This document shows, one piece after another, positions 26,848-35,047 of a stretch of DNA of 64,000 nt. A program made the position numbers and the translations under genes. How positions within the stretch are numbered: position 1 is the first letter of the stretch; each line of letters starts with the position of its first letter. This DNA comes from Sulfuricystis thermophila (GTDB lineage Bacteria > Pseudomonadota > Gammaproteobacteria > Burkholderiales > Rhodocyclaceae). The stretch is from contig NZ_AP019373.1 in NCBI RefSeq assembly GCF_004323595.1, positions 2,418,001 through 2,482,000 on the forward strand, given 5' to 3'. Under the pieces are notes generated by a model. That model ran no database searches, was not told the origin of the DNA, and saw nothing but the letters and a program-made list of their open reading frames with translations.

Positions 26848-26955
26848 GGCGCAAACCGCGACGCAGCGGCTTTGATGCCACCCTCATTTTCAGGCGCCGC
26901 AAGGCGGCGCGTGCTGATAAGAACCCCCCGCGAGGGGGGCGAAGGGGGGAGGGCC
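26848..26955. repeat. 108-bp direct repeat, copy 2 (carries the rlmL start)
   Basis: Second copy of the 108-bp unit. Its end abuts codons HFFATCPRGLEALL, the normal beginning of RlmL-type proteins, and it contains the candidate rlmL starts (ATG 26875, GTG 26911). Between the copies are 66 unrelated GC-rich bases with an imperfect hairpin. Confidence 0.85.
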
Positions 26956-28098
26956 CATTTCTTCGCCACCTGTCCGCGCGGGCTGGAGGCGCTGTTGGCG
27001 GAAGACATCATCGCCGCCGGAGGCACGGAAGTAGCTGTAACGCCCGGCGGCGCGGGATTTTCGGGCAGCCAGGAAACCTGCTACCGGCTGAACCTCCATT
27101 CGCGCATCGCCACGCGGGTACTGTGCCGTCTCGGAAACAGAGAGTGTCAAAACGAGCAGGACATCTATCGGCTGGCCTACGGGATCGCCTGGCCGAAACT
27201 GTTCGATGTCTCACGCAGCATCCGCGTCCATGTCACCGCGGTCAAGGCGCCGTTCCGGAGCCTCGAATACCTCACGCTGAAGGTCAAGGATGCCGTCTGC
27301 GACCGTTTCCGCGCCGATGTTGGCCGCCGGCCCGACGTGAATACCGCCGCGCCCGACGTGCGCATCCACCTCTACGTCACGGCCAATGAGGCCACGCTCT
27401 ATGTCGATACTTCGGGCGAACCGCTCTGGCTCAGAGGCCAGAAGATCGCCAAGGTGGCAGCGCCGCTCAAGGAAAACCTCGCTGCCGGCATCCTGCGCTT
27501 GAGCGGCTGGACGCCGGGCACCCCGCTGCTCGATCCGATGTGCGGTTCGGGCACCCTGCTGCTCGAAGCCGCCGGGATGGCGCTCGATGACGCCCCGGGC
27601 TTGTCGCGCGCGATGAAGGATTTCGGCTTCACGAAACTGCTCGACTATCAGCCGGCACTGTGGAAGCGGCTGTGCACCGAGGCGGCCGCACGCCGCCAGA
27701 CAGCGGAGAAACTACCCATCTGGGGGGCGGACAACGACGCGGATGCCGTGGCGCGCGCGCGGCAGAACCTCGCCCATGCCGGCCTCGATCGCCTGATCGA
27801 GGTGAAACACGCCGACATTCTCGACCTCACTCCACCGGCGCCGAGCGGCGTGCTGGTCAGCAACCCACCGTATGGCGAGCGGCTCGGCGAGCTCGACGCG
27901 CTGGCGGCTTTCTATCCGCGCCTCGGCGATGCGCTCAAAAAGCGCTTCGCCGGCTGGTACTGCTGGTTTCTCTCGGCGGATGCGCGCCTGCCTAAGCTGA
28001 TCGGCCTGCGGCCGGATCGCAAAATTCCGCTCTTCAACGGCGCGCTCGAGTGCCGGCTCTATGGCTTCAGGATCGTCGCCGGCAGCGCACGCAAATGA
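26875..28098 (+). CDS. rlmL: 23S rRNA guanine-N2 methyltransferase, RlmL N-half (YcbY) type
   Basis: 407 residues from ATG 26875. The conserved part begins at HFFATCPRGLEALLAEDI near residue 28. It has a THUMP region to about 190 and a methyltransferase domain with LLDPMCGSGTLLLEAA (SAM motif) and VLVSNPPYGERLG (NPPY catalytic motif). It corresponds to the N-terminal half of E. coli RlmL, which makes m2G2445. No native start codon precedes the conserved part: the 5' end lies inside the 108-bp repeat, with ATG 26875 or GTG 26911 the likely starts. The frame stays open upstream through the first repeat and into hemJ, but those codons look non-native. Confidence 0.85.
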   Translation: MPPSFSGAARRRVLIRTPREGGEGGRAHFFATCPRGLEALLAEDIIAAGGTEVAVTPGGAGFSGSQETCYRLNLHSRIATRVLCRLGNRECQNEQDIYRLAYGIAWPKLFDVSRSIRVHVTAVKAPFRSLEYLTLKVKDAVCDRFRADVGRRPDVNTAAPDVRIHLYVTANEATLYVDTSGEPLWLRGQKIAKVAAPLKENLAAGILRLSGWTPGTPLLDPMCGSGTLLLEAAGMALDDAPGLSRAMKDFGFTKLLDYQPALWKRLCTEAAARRQTAEKLPIWGADNDADAVARARQNLAHAGLDRLIEVKHADILDLTPPAPSGVLVSNPPYGERLGELDALAAFYPRLGDALKKRFAGWYCWFLSADARLPKLIGLRPDRKIPLFNGALECRLYGFRIVAGSARK

Positions 28099-28101
28099 TG
28101 G

Positions 28102-28590
28102 CTATTTGCTGAACAGGGGCAGGAGGTACTGCCAGACGAGATACAGAACGAGCAGGACGATCGCCAGCTTGCCCACCATGGAGAAGAACCCGCCGCTGCT
28201 TTCTCCGCTGTGCTGAACGTGGGTCACCGGCTGAGGCTTGACACCGATCTCCCGCTCTTCGCGGGCGATGCCGTCCCGCGCCACGAGGGGATCGAGCGGG
28301 TCGCCCAGATCCGCGCCGCGGTCCTGTTTGTCGACCTTTTGATAAGCCTCGCGCAGTGGTATCTGCAGTTTGCGCGCGAGATCGATGGCGCGGATCAGCT
28401 TGTTGATCTCGGCGAGGAACAGCAATTCAGCCGTCACCTCGACGGGGAAACCGCTGCGTTGGCCATCGCGCGTATCCGTCATCAAGTGCGTGATGTACTG
28501 GTCGAGATCGTGGGTGCCCCACAGCATGCAGATGCGATTGCGCACGTGCGGGAAGGCTTCGATGGCGCTGGCTTCGCTGGCTGGCTTCAT
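28102..28590 (-). CDS. hypothetical protein with C-terminal membrane anchor
   Basis: 162 residues. The N-terminal part is soluble and charged (ICMLWGTHDLDQYITHLMTD, VEVTAELLFLAEINKLIRAI). A polar linker follows, then one C-terminal helix (MVGKLAIVLLVLYLVWQYLL) ending FSK: a tail-anchored topology. I do not recognise the family. It lies 20 bases downstream of pilU on the same strand, so it may be co-transcribed with the pilus motor genes; a link to twitching motility is only positional. Confidence 0.6.
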   Translation of the reverse strand: MKPASEASAIEAFPHVRNRICMLWGTHDLDQYITHLMTDTRDGQRSGFPVEVTAELLFLAEINKLIRAIDLARKLQIPLREAYQKVDKQDRGADLGDPLDPLVARDGIAREEREIGVKPQPVTHVQHSGESSGGFFSMVGKLAIVLLVLYLVWQYLLPLFSK

Positions 28591-28610
28591 GGTCGGGCGT
28601 CCTGAACGGG

Positions 28611-29747
28611 TTAAATGATGTCGAGATGCTTGATGCCGCTTTGCAGATCGCGCTCGGCCATTTCCTTGCCGTGCAGCTTGATCTGCAGGCGCACTTCGTT
28701 CATCGAGTCGGCGAAGCGGAGCGCATCCTCATAGCTGATCTTGCCGGCTTCATAAAGATCGAACAGCGCCTGGTCGAAGGTCTGCATGCCAAGCTCGCGC
28801 GAACGCTTCATCACTTCCTTGATCTCGTGCACCTCGCCCTTGCCGATCAGATCGGAGATCAGCGGCGAGTTGATCAGAATCTCGACCGCCGCGACACGCC
28901 CCTTGCCTTCACGCGCCGGCAGCAGCCGCTGCGAAACGACGGCCTTGAGGTTCAGCGACAGATCCATCAAGAGCTGCGGGCGCCGCTCTTCGGGGAAGAA
29001 GTTGATGATGCGGTCCATCGCCTGGTTGGCGTTGTTGGCGTGCAGCGTGCCCATGCACAGGTGGCCGGTCTCGGCAAAGGCGATCGCATGTTCCATCGTC
29101 TCGCGGTCGCGGATCTCGCCGATCAGGATCACGTCCGGCGCCTGGCGCAACGTATTCTTCAGTGCCGCCTCCCAGGAATCGGTATCGACGCCGACCTCGC
29201 GCTGGGTGATGATGCAGTTCTTGTGCTCATGCACGTATTCGACCGGATCCTCGATCGTGATGATGTGACCGTAGCTGTGTTCGTTGCGGTAGCCGATCAT
29301 CGCCGCCAGCGAAGTCGACTTGCCAGAACCGGTGCCGCCGACGAACAGCACCAGGCCGCGCTTGGTCATGCCGATGTCCTTGAGGATGGGCGGCAGGCCG
29401 AGATCCTCGAACTTCGGGATCGCGGTGTTGATGGTGCGGAACACCAGGCCGACGCGCCCCTGCTGGATGAAGGCATTGACACGGAATCTGCCGATGCCGG
29501 CTGGCGAGATCGCGAAGTTGCACTCCTTGGTTTCCTCGAAGGTGGCCGCCTGCTTGTCGTTCATCACCGCGTGCGCCAGTTCGATGGTGTGCTGGGGCAT
29601 CAGCGGCTGCGCGGTGACCGGTGTCACCTTGCCGTCGACCTTGATCGCCGGTGGAAAGCCGGCGGTAATGAACAGGTCCGAGCCCTTCTTCTGCACCAGC
29701 ATCGCCAAGAGCTGGTAGAGGAATTTGAGCGATTCGTCGCGTTCCAT
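28611..29747 (-). CDS. pilU: type IV pilus retraction ATPase, PilU
   Basis: 378 residues. GspE/PilT-type ATPase with Walker A VGGTGSGKST near 131, Asp box TIEDPVEYVHEH, Walker B ILIGEIRDRETMEHA and His box GHLCMGTLHANNANQA. The C-terminal extension (SGIKHLDII) and divergence from the AIRNLIRE motif mark it as PilU rather than PilT. Assists pilus retraction as an accessory of PilT at the cytoplasmic base. It follows pilT by 5 bases. Confidence 0.93.
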   Translation of the reverse strand: MERDESLKFLYQLLAMLVQKKGSDLFITAGFPPAIKVDGKVTPVTAQPLMPQHTIELAHAVMNDKQAATFEETKECNFAISPAGIGRFRVNAFIQQGRVGLVFRTINTAIPKFEDLGLPPILKDIGMTKRGLVLFVGGTGSGKSTSLAAMIGYRNEHSYGHIITIEDPVEYVHEHKNCIITQREVGVDTDSWEAALKNTLRQAPDVILIGEIRDRETMEHAIAFAETGHLCMGTLHANNANQAMDRIINFFPEERRPQLLMDLSLNLKAVVSQRLLPAREGKGRVAAVEILINSPLISDLIGKGEVHEIKEVMKRSRELGMQTFDQALFDLYEAGKISYEDALRFADSMNEVRLQIKLHGKEMAERDLQSGIKHLDII

Positions 29748-29752
29748 GCGCT

Positions 29753-30796
29753 TTACCCGAGGAAACTATCCTTGTTGGCCGCCTTGGCGCGCGCCTCGGC
29801 CGCCGAGACGATGTTGCGCTTGACCAGATCCGCCAGACACTGGTCGAGGGTTTGCATGCCGAATTGCTGGCCGGTCTGGATCGCCGAATACATTTGCGCG
29901 ACCTTGTTCTCGCGGATCAGGTTGCGGATCGCCGGTGTGCCGATCATGATCTCGTGTGCAGCCACCCGGCCATTGCCGTCCTTGGTCTTCAACAGCGTCT
30001 GCGCGATCACCGCGCGCAAGGATTCGGACAACATCGAACGCACCATCTCCTTTTCCGCCGCGGGGAAGACGTCGACGATCCGGTCGATGGTCTTGGCCGC
30101 CGACGAGGTATGCAGCGTGCCGAACACCAGGTGGCCGGTTTCGGCGGCGGTGAGCGCCAGGCGAATGGTTTCCAGGTCGCGCATTTCGCCGACGAGGATC
30201 ACGTCCGGATCCTCGCGCAGCGCCGAGCGCAGGGCATTGGCGAACGACAACGTGTGCGGTCCGACTTCGCGTTGGTTGATCAGGCACTTCTTCGACTCAT
30301 GGACGAATTCGATCGGGTCCTCGACGGTGAGGATGTGGGCGAATTCCTTTTCGTTGATGTGATCGATCATCGCCGCCAGTGTCGTCGATTTGCCGGAGCC
30401 GGTCGGCCCGGTGACCAGCACGATGCCGCGCGGCTGGTCGGCGATCTCGGCGAAAATCTTCGGCGCGTTGAGCTGTTCGAGGGTGAGCACCTTCGAGGGA
30501 ATGGTGCGGAACGCCGCCGCCGCACCGCGGTTCTGCACGTAGGCATTGACGCGGAAGCGCGCCAGATTGGGCACCGCGAACGAGAAGTCGCATTCCAGCG
30601 TCTCTTCGTAGTGCTTGCGCTGGGCATCGTTCATGATGTCATAGACCATCGCATGCACGTCCTTGTGCTCCATCGGCGGCAGGTTGATGCGCCGGATGTC
30701 ACCGTGCACGCGGATCATCGGCGGCAGACCGGAAGACAGGTGCAGGTCCGAGGCCTTGTTCTTGACGGCAAACGCCAGCAATTCAGTGATGTCCAT
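29753..30796 (-). CDS. pilT: type IV pilus twitching motility ATPase, PilT
   Basis: 347 residues. Starts MDITELLAFAVKNKASDLHL; Walker A TGPTGSGKST near 129; TVEDPIEFVHESKKCLINQREVG; Walker B ILVGEMRDLETIRLAL; GHLVFGTLHTSSA; and the PilT-specific AIRNLIREN near 285. Hexameric motor that depolymerises the pilus during retraction. First gene of pilT-pilU, divergent from yggS across 67 bases, an arrangement widespread in beta- and gammaproteobacteria. Confidence 0.96.
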   Translation of the reverse strand: MDITELLAFAVKNKASDLHLSSGLPPMIRVHGDIRRINLPPMEHKDVHAMVYDIMNDAQRKHYEETLECDFSFAVPNLARFRVNAYVQNRGAAAAFRTIPSKVLTLEQLNAPKIFAEIADQPRGIVLVTGPTGSGKSTTLAAMIDHINEKEFAHILTVEDPIEFVHESKKCLINQREVGPHTLSFANALRSALREDPDVILVGEMRDLETIRLALTAAETGHLVFGTLHTSSAAKTIDRIVDVFPAAEKEMVRSMLSESLRAVIAQTLLKTKDGNGRVAAHEIMIGTPAIRNLIRENKVAQMYSAIQTGQQFGMQTLDQCLADLVKRNIVSAAEARAKAANKDSFLG

Positions 30797-30863
30797 GTGA
30801 GAAACGCTCCGTGCGACCGGTCAGGCCGGTTCGGTATACTGATTTCAGCAATTCAAACGCTAT

Positions 30864-31553
30864 ATGACAACAATTTCCGCCAACCTGCAAGCCGTGAAAA
30901 GGCGCATTATCGACGCCTGTTCCGCCGCCGGGCGCGATCCGGGCACGGTAGAACTGCTCGCCGTCTCGAAAACCTTTCCGGCCCAAGCGGTGCGCGCGGC
31001 CCATGCCGCCGGCCAGCGGGCCTTCGGCGAAAGCTACGTTCAGGAAGCCTTGGCGAAGCAGGCCCAACTTGCCGATCTCGATCTCGAATGGCATTTCATC
31101 GGCCCGCTGCAGAGCAACAAGACGAAAGCGGTCGCGGCGCATTTCGCCTGGGTGCATTCGGTCGATCGCCTGAAGATCGCCGAGCGGCTCTCGGCGCAGC
31201 GCCCGGCCGACCTGCCGCCGCTCAATGTCTGCGTCGAGATAAATGTCAGCGGCGAAGCGACCAAGAGCGGCTGCACGCCAGAGGAAGCGCCGGCCTTGTG
31301 CCACGCGGTGGCGAAGCTCCCCAATCTCCAGCTGCGCGGCCTGATGACGATCCCGGCGCCGACGCCGGACTCGGCGCTGGTCAAACGGCAGTTCGCCCGG
31401 TTGCGTGGCCTGTTCGAACAAATCAGACGGGACGGTCTGGAACTCGATACCTTGTCGATGGGCATGAGCCACGACCTCGAAGAGGCCATCCACGAGGGGG
31501 CGACCATCGTGCGCATCGGCACAGCCATTTTTGGAGAGCGAAACAAGACATGA
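30864..31553 (+). CDS. yggS: YggS/PROSC-type pyridoxal phosphate homeostasis protein
   Basis: 229 residues with the PLP-binding barrel of the family: LLAVSKTFPAQAVRAA with the PLP Lys near residue 35, FGESYVQEALAKQ, WHFIGPLQSNKTKAVA near 77, LSMGMSHDLEEAIHEGATIVRIGTAIFG at the end. Binds PLP and helps amino/keto acid homeostasis. First of five tightly packed genes; its stop overlaps proC (ATGA). TATACT at 30835-30840 could be its -10 element. Confidence 0.95.
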   Translation: MTTISANLQAVKRRIIDACSAAGRDPGTVELLAVSKTFPAQAVRAAHAAGQRAFGESYVQEALAKQAQLADLDLEWHFIGPLQSNKTKAVAAHFAWVHSVDRLKIAERLSAQRPADLPPLNVCVEINVSGEATKSGCTPEEAPALCHAVAKLPNLQLRGLMTIPAPTPDSALVKRQFARLRGLFEQIRRDGLELDTLSMGMSHDLEEAIHEGATIVRIGTAIFGERNKT

Positions 31554-32362
31554 AGATCACGTTCATCGGCGGTGGCAACATGGCCACCGCACTGATCGGC
31601 GGGTTGAAGAAGCAGGGCTTCTCGGTCGCCGGCATTCAGGTCGTCGATCCTGTCGAGGAAACCTGTGCATGGCTCACCGAGACTTTCGGTGTGCGCTGCG
31701 CACCGGCGATCGACGCCGCCGCCCTCAACTGCGAAGTGCTGATGCTCGCCGTCAAGCCGCAGGTCATGAAGGAAGCCCTCCTGCCTGCCGCCGGCAAGCT
31801 GACGAACCAGCTCGTGATCAGCATTGCCGCCGGATTGCGGCTCGCCGACATCAGTCGCTGGCTCGGTGGTTACCACCGTATCGTGCGCAGCATGCCGAAC
31901 ACGCCGGCGCTGATCGGCGCCGGCATCACGGGGCTTTACGCTCCGCCGGGTGTCGATCACGAAGACCGCGCCACCGCCGAGAAGATCCTGCGCGCCGTCG
32001 GTCGCACGCTGTGGGTCGAGGACGAGGCGTTGATGGACGTCGTCACCGCCGTCTCGGGCAGCGGGCCGGCCTATGTCTTCTACTTCATCGAAGCCCTGCA
32101 AAACGCCGGCACGGCGCTGGGTCTATCGCATGAGACGGCGCGCCTGTTGGCGATCGAAACCTTCCTCGGTGCGGCCAAACTCGCCGCCGAGAGCGCCGAG
32201 CCGGTAGATCAACTGCGCCAGCGCGTCACCTCGAAGGGCGGCACGACGGCAGCGGCGCTCGACGTATTCGCCAGAGAAGCGCTCGATGCGATCATCGCCC
32301 GCGGGGTGGCCGCCGCGGCCGCACGCGGCCGCGAACTCAGTGAAATCCTCGGGAAAGACTGA
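31550..32362 (+). CDS. proC: pyrroline-5-carboxylate reductase
   Basis: 270 residues from the ATG overlapping the yggS stop. Rossmann start ITFIGGGNMATALIGGL; LMLAVKPQVMKEAL; SMPNTPALIGAGITGLY; and the C-terminal ProC signature (AVSGSGPAYVFYFIEAL, then VTSKGGTTAAALDVF). Last step of proline synthesis, NAD(P)H-dependent. Overlaps yggT by one base (TGATG). A much longer frame running back through pilT is not coding. Confidence 0.96.
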   Translation: MKITFIGGGNMATALIGGLKKQGFSVAGIQVVDPVEETCAWLTETFGVRCAPAIDAAALNCEVLMLAVKPQVMKEALLPAAGKLTNQLVISIAAGLRLADISRWLGGYHRIVRSMPNTPALIGAGITGLYAPPGVDHEDRATAEKILRAVGRTLWVEDEALMDVVTAVSGSGPAYVFYFIEALQNAGTALGLSHETARLLAIETFLGAAKLAAESAEPVDQLRQRVTSKGGTTAAALDVFAREALDAIIARGVAAAAARGRELSEILGKD

Positions 32363-32907
32363 TGCTGACGCAGATCCTCTCGCTGCTGCTCGGCACCGCG
32401 GCGAGCCTGTTCTCCCTCGCCTGCCTCGCCCGCCTGTGGATGCAGTGGGTGCGCGCGCCCTTCCGCAACCCCGTCGGCCAGGCCGTCGTCGTGCTCACCA
32501 ACTGGGCCGTGCTGCCGTTGCGGCGCCTCGTCCCCGGGCTGTTCGGCCTCGATCTGGCCAGCGTGCTGGCCGCCTGGCTGACGCAATGCGTGTATTTTTT
32601 CGTCATGGCCAGCCTGACCGGTGTAGACATCCTCGCCCTCGGCGGCTTTTTCACCCTCGTCTGGGTCGCCACCCTGGCGCTCCTCAAACTGTTCGTCTAT
32701 CTGCTGATGGGCATCGTGATCATCGCCGCGCTGTTGTCATGGATCGCGCCCTACGCCCCGGCGGCGCCGCTATTCCACGGCCTCGCAGCGCCGCTCCTGA
32801 TGCCGGTGCGCCGTCTCGTGCCGGTGATCGGCGGACTCGACTTCGCCCCGCTCATCGTCGTCCTGCTGCTGCAGGTGGTGCTGATCGTGCTGGAGAACCT
32901 GCGCTGA
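32362..32907 (+). CDS. yggT: YggT family membrane protein
   Basis: 181 residues in two YggT repeats of two helices each (QWVRAPFRNPVGQAVVVLTN and SWIAPYAPAAP... PLLMPVRRLVPVIGGLDFAPL). Inner-membrane protein; relatives are tied to chloroplast/bacterial division or osmotic tolerance. The P-x-R-x-x-P-x-x-x-G-x-x-D/L motif appears in both halves. Coupled to proC and to yggU by TGATG overlaps. Confidence 0.9.
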   Translation: MLTQILSLLLGTAASLFSLACLARLWMQWVRAPFRNPVGQAVVVLTNWAVLPLRRLVPGLFGLDLASVLAAWLTQCVYFFVMASLTGVDILALGGFFTLVWVATLALLKLFVYLLMGIVIIAALLSWIAPYAPAAPLFHGLAAPLLMPVRRLVPVIGGLDFAPLIVVLLLQVVLIVLENLR

Positions 32908-33197
32908 TGGCGGACTGGATCCGATCGGACGGCAAGGGCGTGATCCTCCTGCTCCACATCCAGCCGGGGGCGAAGAAGACCGAGGTCGTCGGCCGGCATG
33001 GCGAGGCGCTGAAGATCCGCCTGGCCGCACCGCCGGTCGATGGCAAGGCCAACGAAGCGCTCATCGCTTACCTCGCCGCGAAACTCGGCGTTGGCAGGAC
33101 GGCAGTGGGACTCGTCAGCGGCCAGACAGCGCGCGCCAAGCGGGTGCGCATCGACGGCGTCGGCGCTGAAGAAGTGCTGGCGGCATTGGAGAAGTGA
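32907..33197 (+). CDS. yggU: DUF167 (YggU) family protein
   Basis: 96 residues, YggU fold: LLLHIQPGAKKTEVVGRHG, LKIRLAAPPVDGKANEALIAYLA, VGLVSGQTARAKRVRIDG. Function unknown; often encoded next to yggT. Bases 33081-33104 match the dispersed 24-bp motif at 22 of 24 positions (KLGVGRTA), in a normally conserved stretch. Directly abuts apaH. Confidence 0.9.
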   Translation: MADWIRSDGKGVILLLHIQPGAKKTEVVGRHGEALKIRLAAPPVDGKANEALIAYLAAKLGVGRTAVGLVSGQTARAKRVRIDGVGAEEVLAALEK

Positions 33198-34034
33198 TTG
33201 GCCACTTACGCGATCGGTGACGTCCAGGGTTGTTTCGAACCGTTGCAGCGGTTGCTCGACTACCTCCTCTTCTCACCCGCGACGGATCGCCTCTGGTTCG
33301 TCGGCGATCTGGTCAATCGCGGCCCCCAGTCGCTCGAAGTGCTGCGCTTCGTCAAATCGCTGGGCGATGCGGCCATCACCGTGCTCGGCAATCACGATCT
33401 GCATCTGGTGATGCAGGCCGCCGGTTTCGGCAAGGCCAGCAATGAAGACACGCTCGATGCGGTGCTCGCGGCGCCGGACCGCGACGACTTGCTCGCCTGG
33501 CTGCGCAGCTGCCCGTTGTTCCACGTCGAGGGCGAATGGGCGATGGTGCATGCCGGGCTTTTGCCCTCTTGGGACGTGGCCAAGGCACAAGCGCTCTCGG
33601 ACGAAGTCTCCGCCGCGCTCACCGCGCCCGATTACCGCGACTTTCTTGCCCACATGTGGGGCTCGGAGCCGGATGCCTGGCGCGATGATCTCACCGGCTG
33701 GGACCGTCTGCGCGTGATCGTCAATGCGATGACGCGGATGCGTTTCGTCACGCCGGAGGGGCGCATGGAATTTCGCGCACCGGGATCGAAAGGGCCGCCG
33801 GAACGGGGCCCTGTCGGCACCCTGCCCTGGTTCGCCTTGCCAGAGCGAAAAAGCGCCGATCACCTGATCGTGTTCGGCCACTGGTCGGCGCTCGGTTTCC
33901 GGCAGATGGACAAGGTGCTGGCGCTGGATTCCGGCTGCCTGTGGGGCGGCAGCCTCACCGCGGTGCGGCTCGAAGACCGGCGTGTGTTCCAGATGCCCTG
34001 CGGGCAGGCGGCCCAACCAACGGGGTGGGAATAA
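33198..34034 (+). CDS. apaH: bis(5'-nucleosyl)-tetraphosphatase, symmetrical
   Basis: 278 residues from TTG immediately after the yggU stop. Metallophosphatase motifs: [48 protein letters not shown] and [10 protein letters not shown], then [10 protein letters not shown]: the ApaH set of Asp/His/Asn metal ligands. Splits Ap4A into two ADP, controlling alarmone and capped-RNA levels. Last gene of the yggS operon. The TTG start is notable but every upstream alternative falls within yggU. Confidence 0.94.
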   Translation: MATYAIGDVQGCFEPLQRLLDYLLFSPATDRLWFVGDLVNRGPQSLEVLRFVKSLGDAAITVLGNHDLHLVMQAAGFGKASNEDTLDAVLAAPDRDDLLAWLRSCPLFHVEGEWAMVHAGLLPSWDVAKAQALSDEVSAALTAPDYRDFLAHMWGSEPDAWRDDLTGWDRLRVIVNAMTRMRFVTPEGRMEFRAPGSKGPPERGPVGTLPWFALPERKSADHLIVFGHWSALGFRQMDKVLALDSGCLWGGSLTAVRLEDRRVFQMPCGQAAQPTGWE

Positions 34035-34051
34035 GCATCAGGCTGCGTTAT

Positions 34052-34234
34052 TCAGCACCGCGAAGAAGTGGCAACCGCCCGGTCACGACGAAACCGTGCC
34101 AAATTCCGCGAACGTAGCGGATACGCGAACTTAAGCACGTAGAACGCCATGCCCGCCGTATAGGGGAGACCGACGACGACGCGCCCAGCGAGCGGCAGGG
34201 CCACTGTCAGGACGAACTTGAGCAGAAGTCTCGA
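34052..34234 (-). pseudogene. possible remnant of a membrane protein gene
   Basis: A minus-strand open stretch of 61 codons between stops. It reads LLLKFVLTVALPLAGRVVVG, then LPYTAGMAFYVLKFAYPLRS and a basic tail. Codon third positions are strongly G/C like real genes here, and two hydrophobic stretches are plausible. It has no ATG at its 5' end and no clear ribosome binding site, and composition changes abruptly at its upstream boundary. It could be the 3' part of a lost gene. I do not recognise the family. Confidence 0.25.
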
Positions 34235-34326
34235 TTATTCATCACGCTGTCGGCAGTTTTTACATTTTCTTGTCTGATAGCAACAGGAGAACACCATAGG
34301 CATTGTTTTGATTATTTTTTTACATT

Positions 34327-34343
34327 TGGCACAAATGATGCTT
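34327..34343 (+). promoter_or_regulatory. sigma-54-type (-24/-12) promoter of the PEP-CTERM gene
   Basis: TGGCACAAATGATGCTT has GG at 34328-34329 and GC at 34340-34341, ten bases apart, matching TGGCAC-N5-TGC. A start of transcription near 34353 would give a leader of about 47 bases ending in GGGAGAAG ahead of the ATG. PEP-CTERM genes are commonly under RpoN control through PrsK/PrsR-like regulators. Confidence 0.65.
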
Positions 34344-34399
34344 TTCCTTCATTGGGCTTTCCAGAGATGCTTCCCTGGAGGCAAAATTGGGAGAAGACT

Positions 34400-34975
34400 A
34401 TGAAAAAAATTGCATTCGCAGTGGCAAGCGTGCTTACGGTGTTCTGTTCCGTTCCAGCGCAAGCAGGTACGGTGTGGGCATCTAACGGGCATGAGTATGA
34501 GGTGTTTACGGCCGAAGGAATCACCTGGAACGATGCACGAACCGCGGCGCAAGGACTCGGTGCGGGCTGGGATCTGGCAACCATCACATCGGCAGCTGAA
34601 AACAGCTTCGTAACTGGTTTGCTGCCAGCCACCAACAGCGTCCCGTTATGGTCATATTTTTGGCTGGGCGGAACGGACCTTGAGTCTGAAGGAACATGGA
34701 CCTGGGTCACCGGCGAGTCGTTCGCCTACACCAACTGGTACCCTGGAGAACCCAATAACTGGCAGGACGAGGACTATCTCGTGTATATCACCGACAATTC
34801 TGCCTGGTCCTGGAACGACTCGGTGGTCGGCGGGTGGGGCAATGTGAAGGGCTACATTGCCGAACGTCATGCAAGCAACCAGGCCGGGGGGTCCATTCCC
34901 GAACCCGCCTCACTTGCACTGCTAGGCCTTGGCTTGGTGGGCTTAGGCGCGATACGCCGCAACCGACGAAACTGA
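34400..34975 (+). CDS. C-type lectin-like PEP-CTERM secreted protein
   Basis: 191 residues. Signal peptide MKKIAFAVASVLTVFCSVPA cleaved after AQA. The body is a C-type lectin-like domain: HEYEVFTAEGITWNDARTAA, WLGGTDLESEGTWTWVTGE, then NWYPGEPNNWQDEDYLVY (the EPN sugar/Ca2+ motif and WND-like NDSVVGGW). The C-terminus has IPEPASLALLGLGLVGLGAI followed by RRNRRN: a PEP-CTERM sorting signal (PEP motif, helix, Arg cluster) for exosortase. Likely a surface or biofilm-matrix protein. Codon usage is less GC-biased than its neighbours, suggesting acquisition. Exosortase genes are not in the window. Confidence 0.88.
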   Translation: MKKIAFAVASVLTVFCSVPAQAGTVWASNGHEYEVFTAEGITWNDARTAAQGLGAGWDLATITSAAENSFVTGLLPATNSVPLWSYFWLGGTDLESEGTWTWVTGESFAYTNWYPGEPNNWQDEDYLVYITDNSAWSWNDSVVGGWGNVKGYIAERHASNQAGGSIPEPASLALLGLGLVGLGAIRRNRRN

Positions 34976-35047
34976 TCCAGTCCGTCTGGCAATGTGTTGG
35001 GGGCGGCCTTTTGGGGCGGCCCCATGTCGGATTTTCTTACATCCGAC

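Larger units (their letters stand above)
34035..34399. other. 365-base gap of mixed origin between apaH and the PEP-CTERM gene
   Basis: The left half is GC-rich and holds a possible gene remnant on the minus strand (34052-34234). The right half (from about 34235) is clearly AT-rich, with T-runs at 34256-34270 and 34311-34327, and carries the sigma-54-type promoter and leader of the PEP-CTERM gene. The composition change suggests a junction of unrelated segments. Confidence 0.5.

Noticed and set aside
26128-26874. upstream extension of rlmL through hemJ and the repeats
   Set aside because: Overlaps hemJ in another frame and reads low-complexity Arg/Gly/Pro sequence; an open frame through repeats is expected by chance at this GC content.
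26641-26955. CRISPR array
   Set aside because: Only two copies of a 108-bp unit with a 66-base gap, no short regular repeats and no cas genes.
29852-32362. 836-codon plus-strand frame running from pilT into proC
   Set aside because: Only the last 270 codons are ProC; the rest is antisense to pilT and out of frame with yggS.
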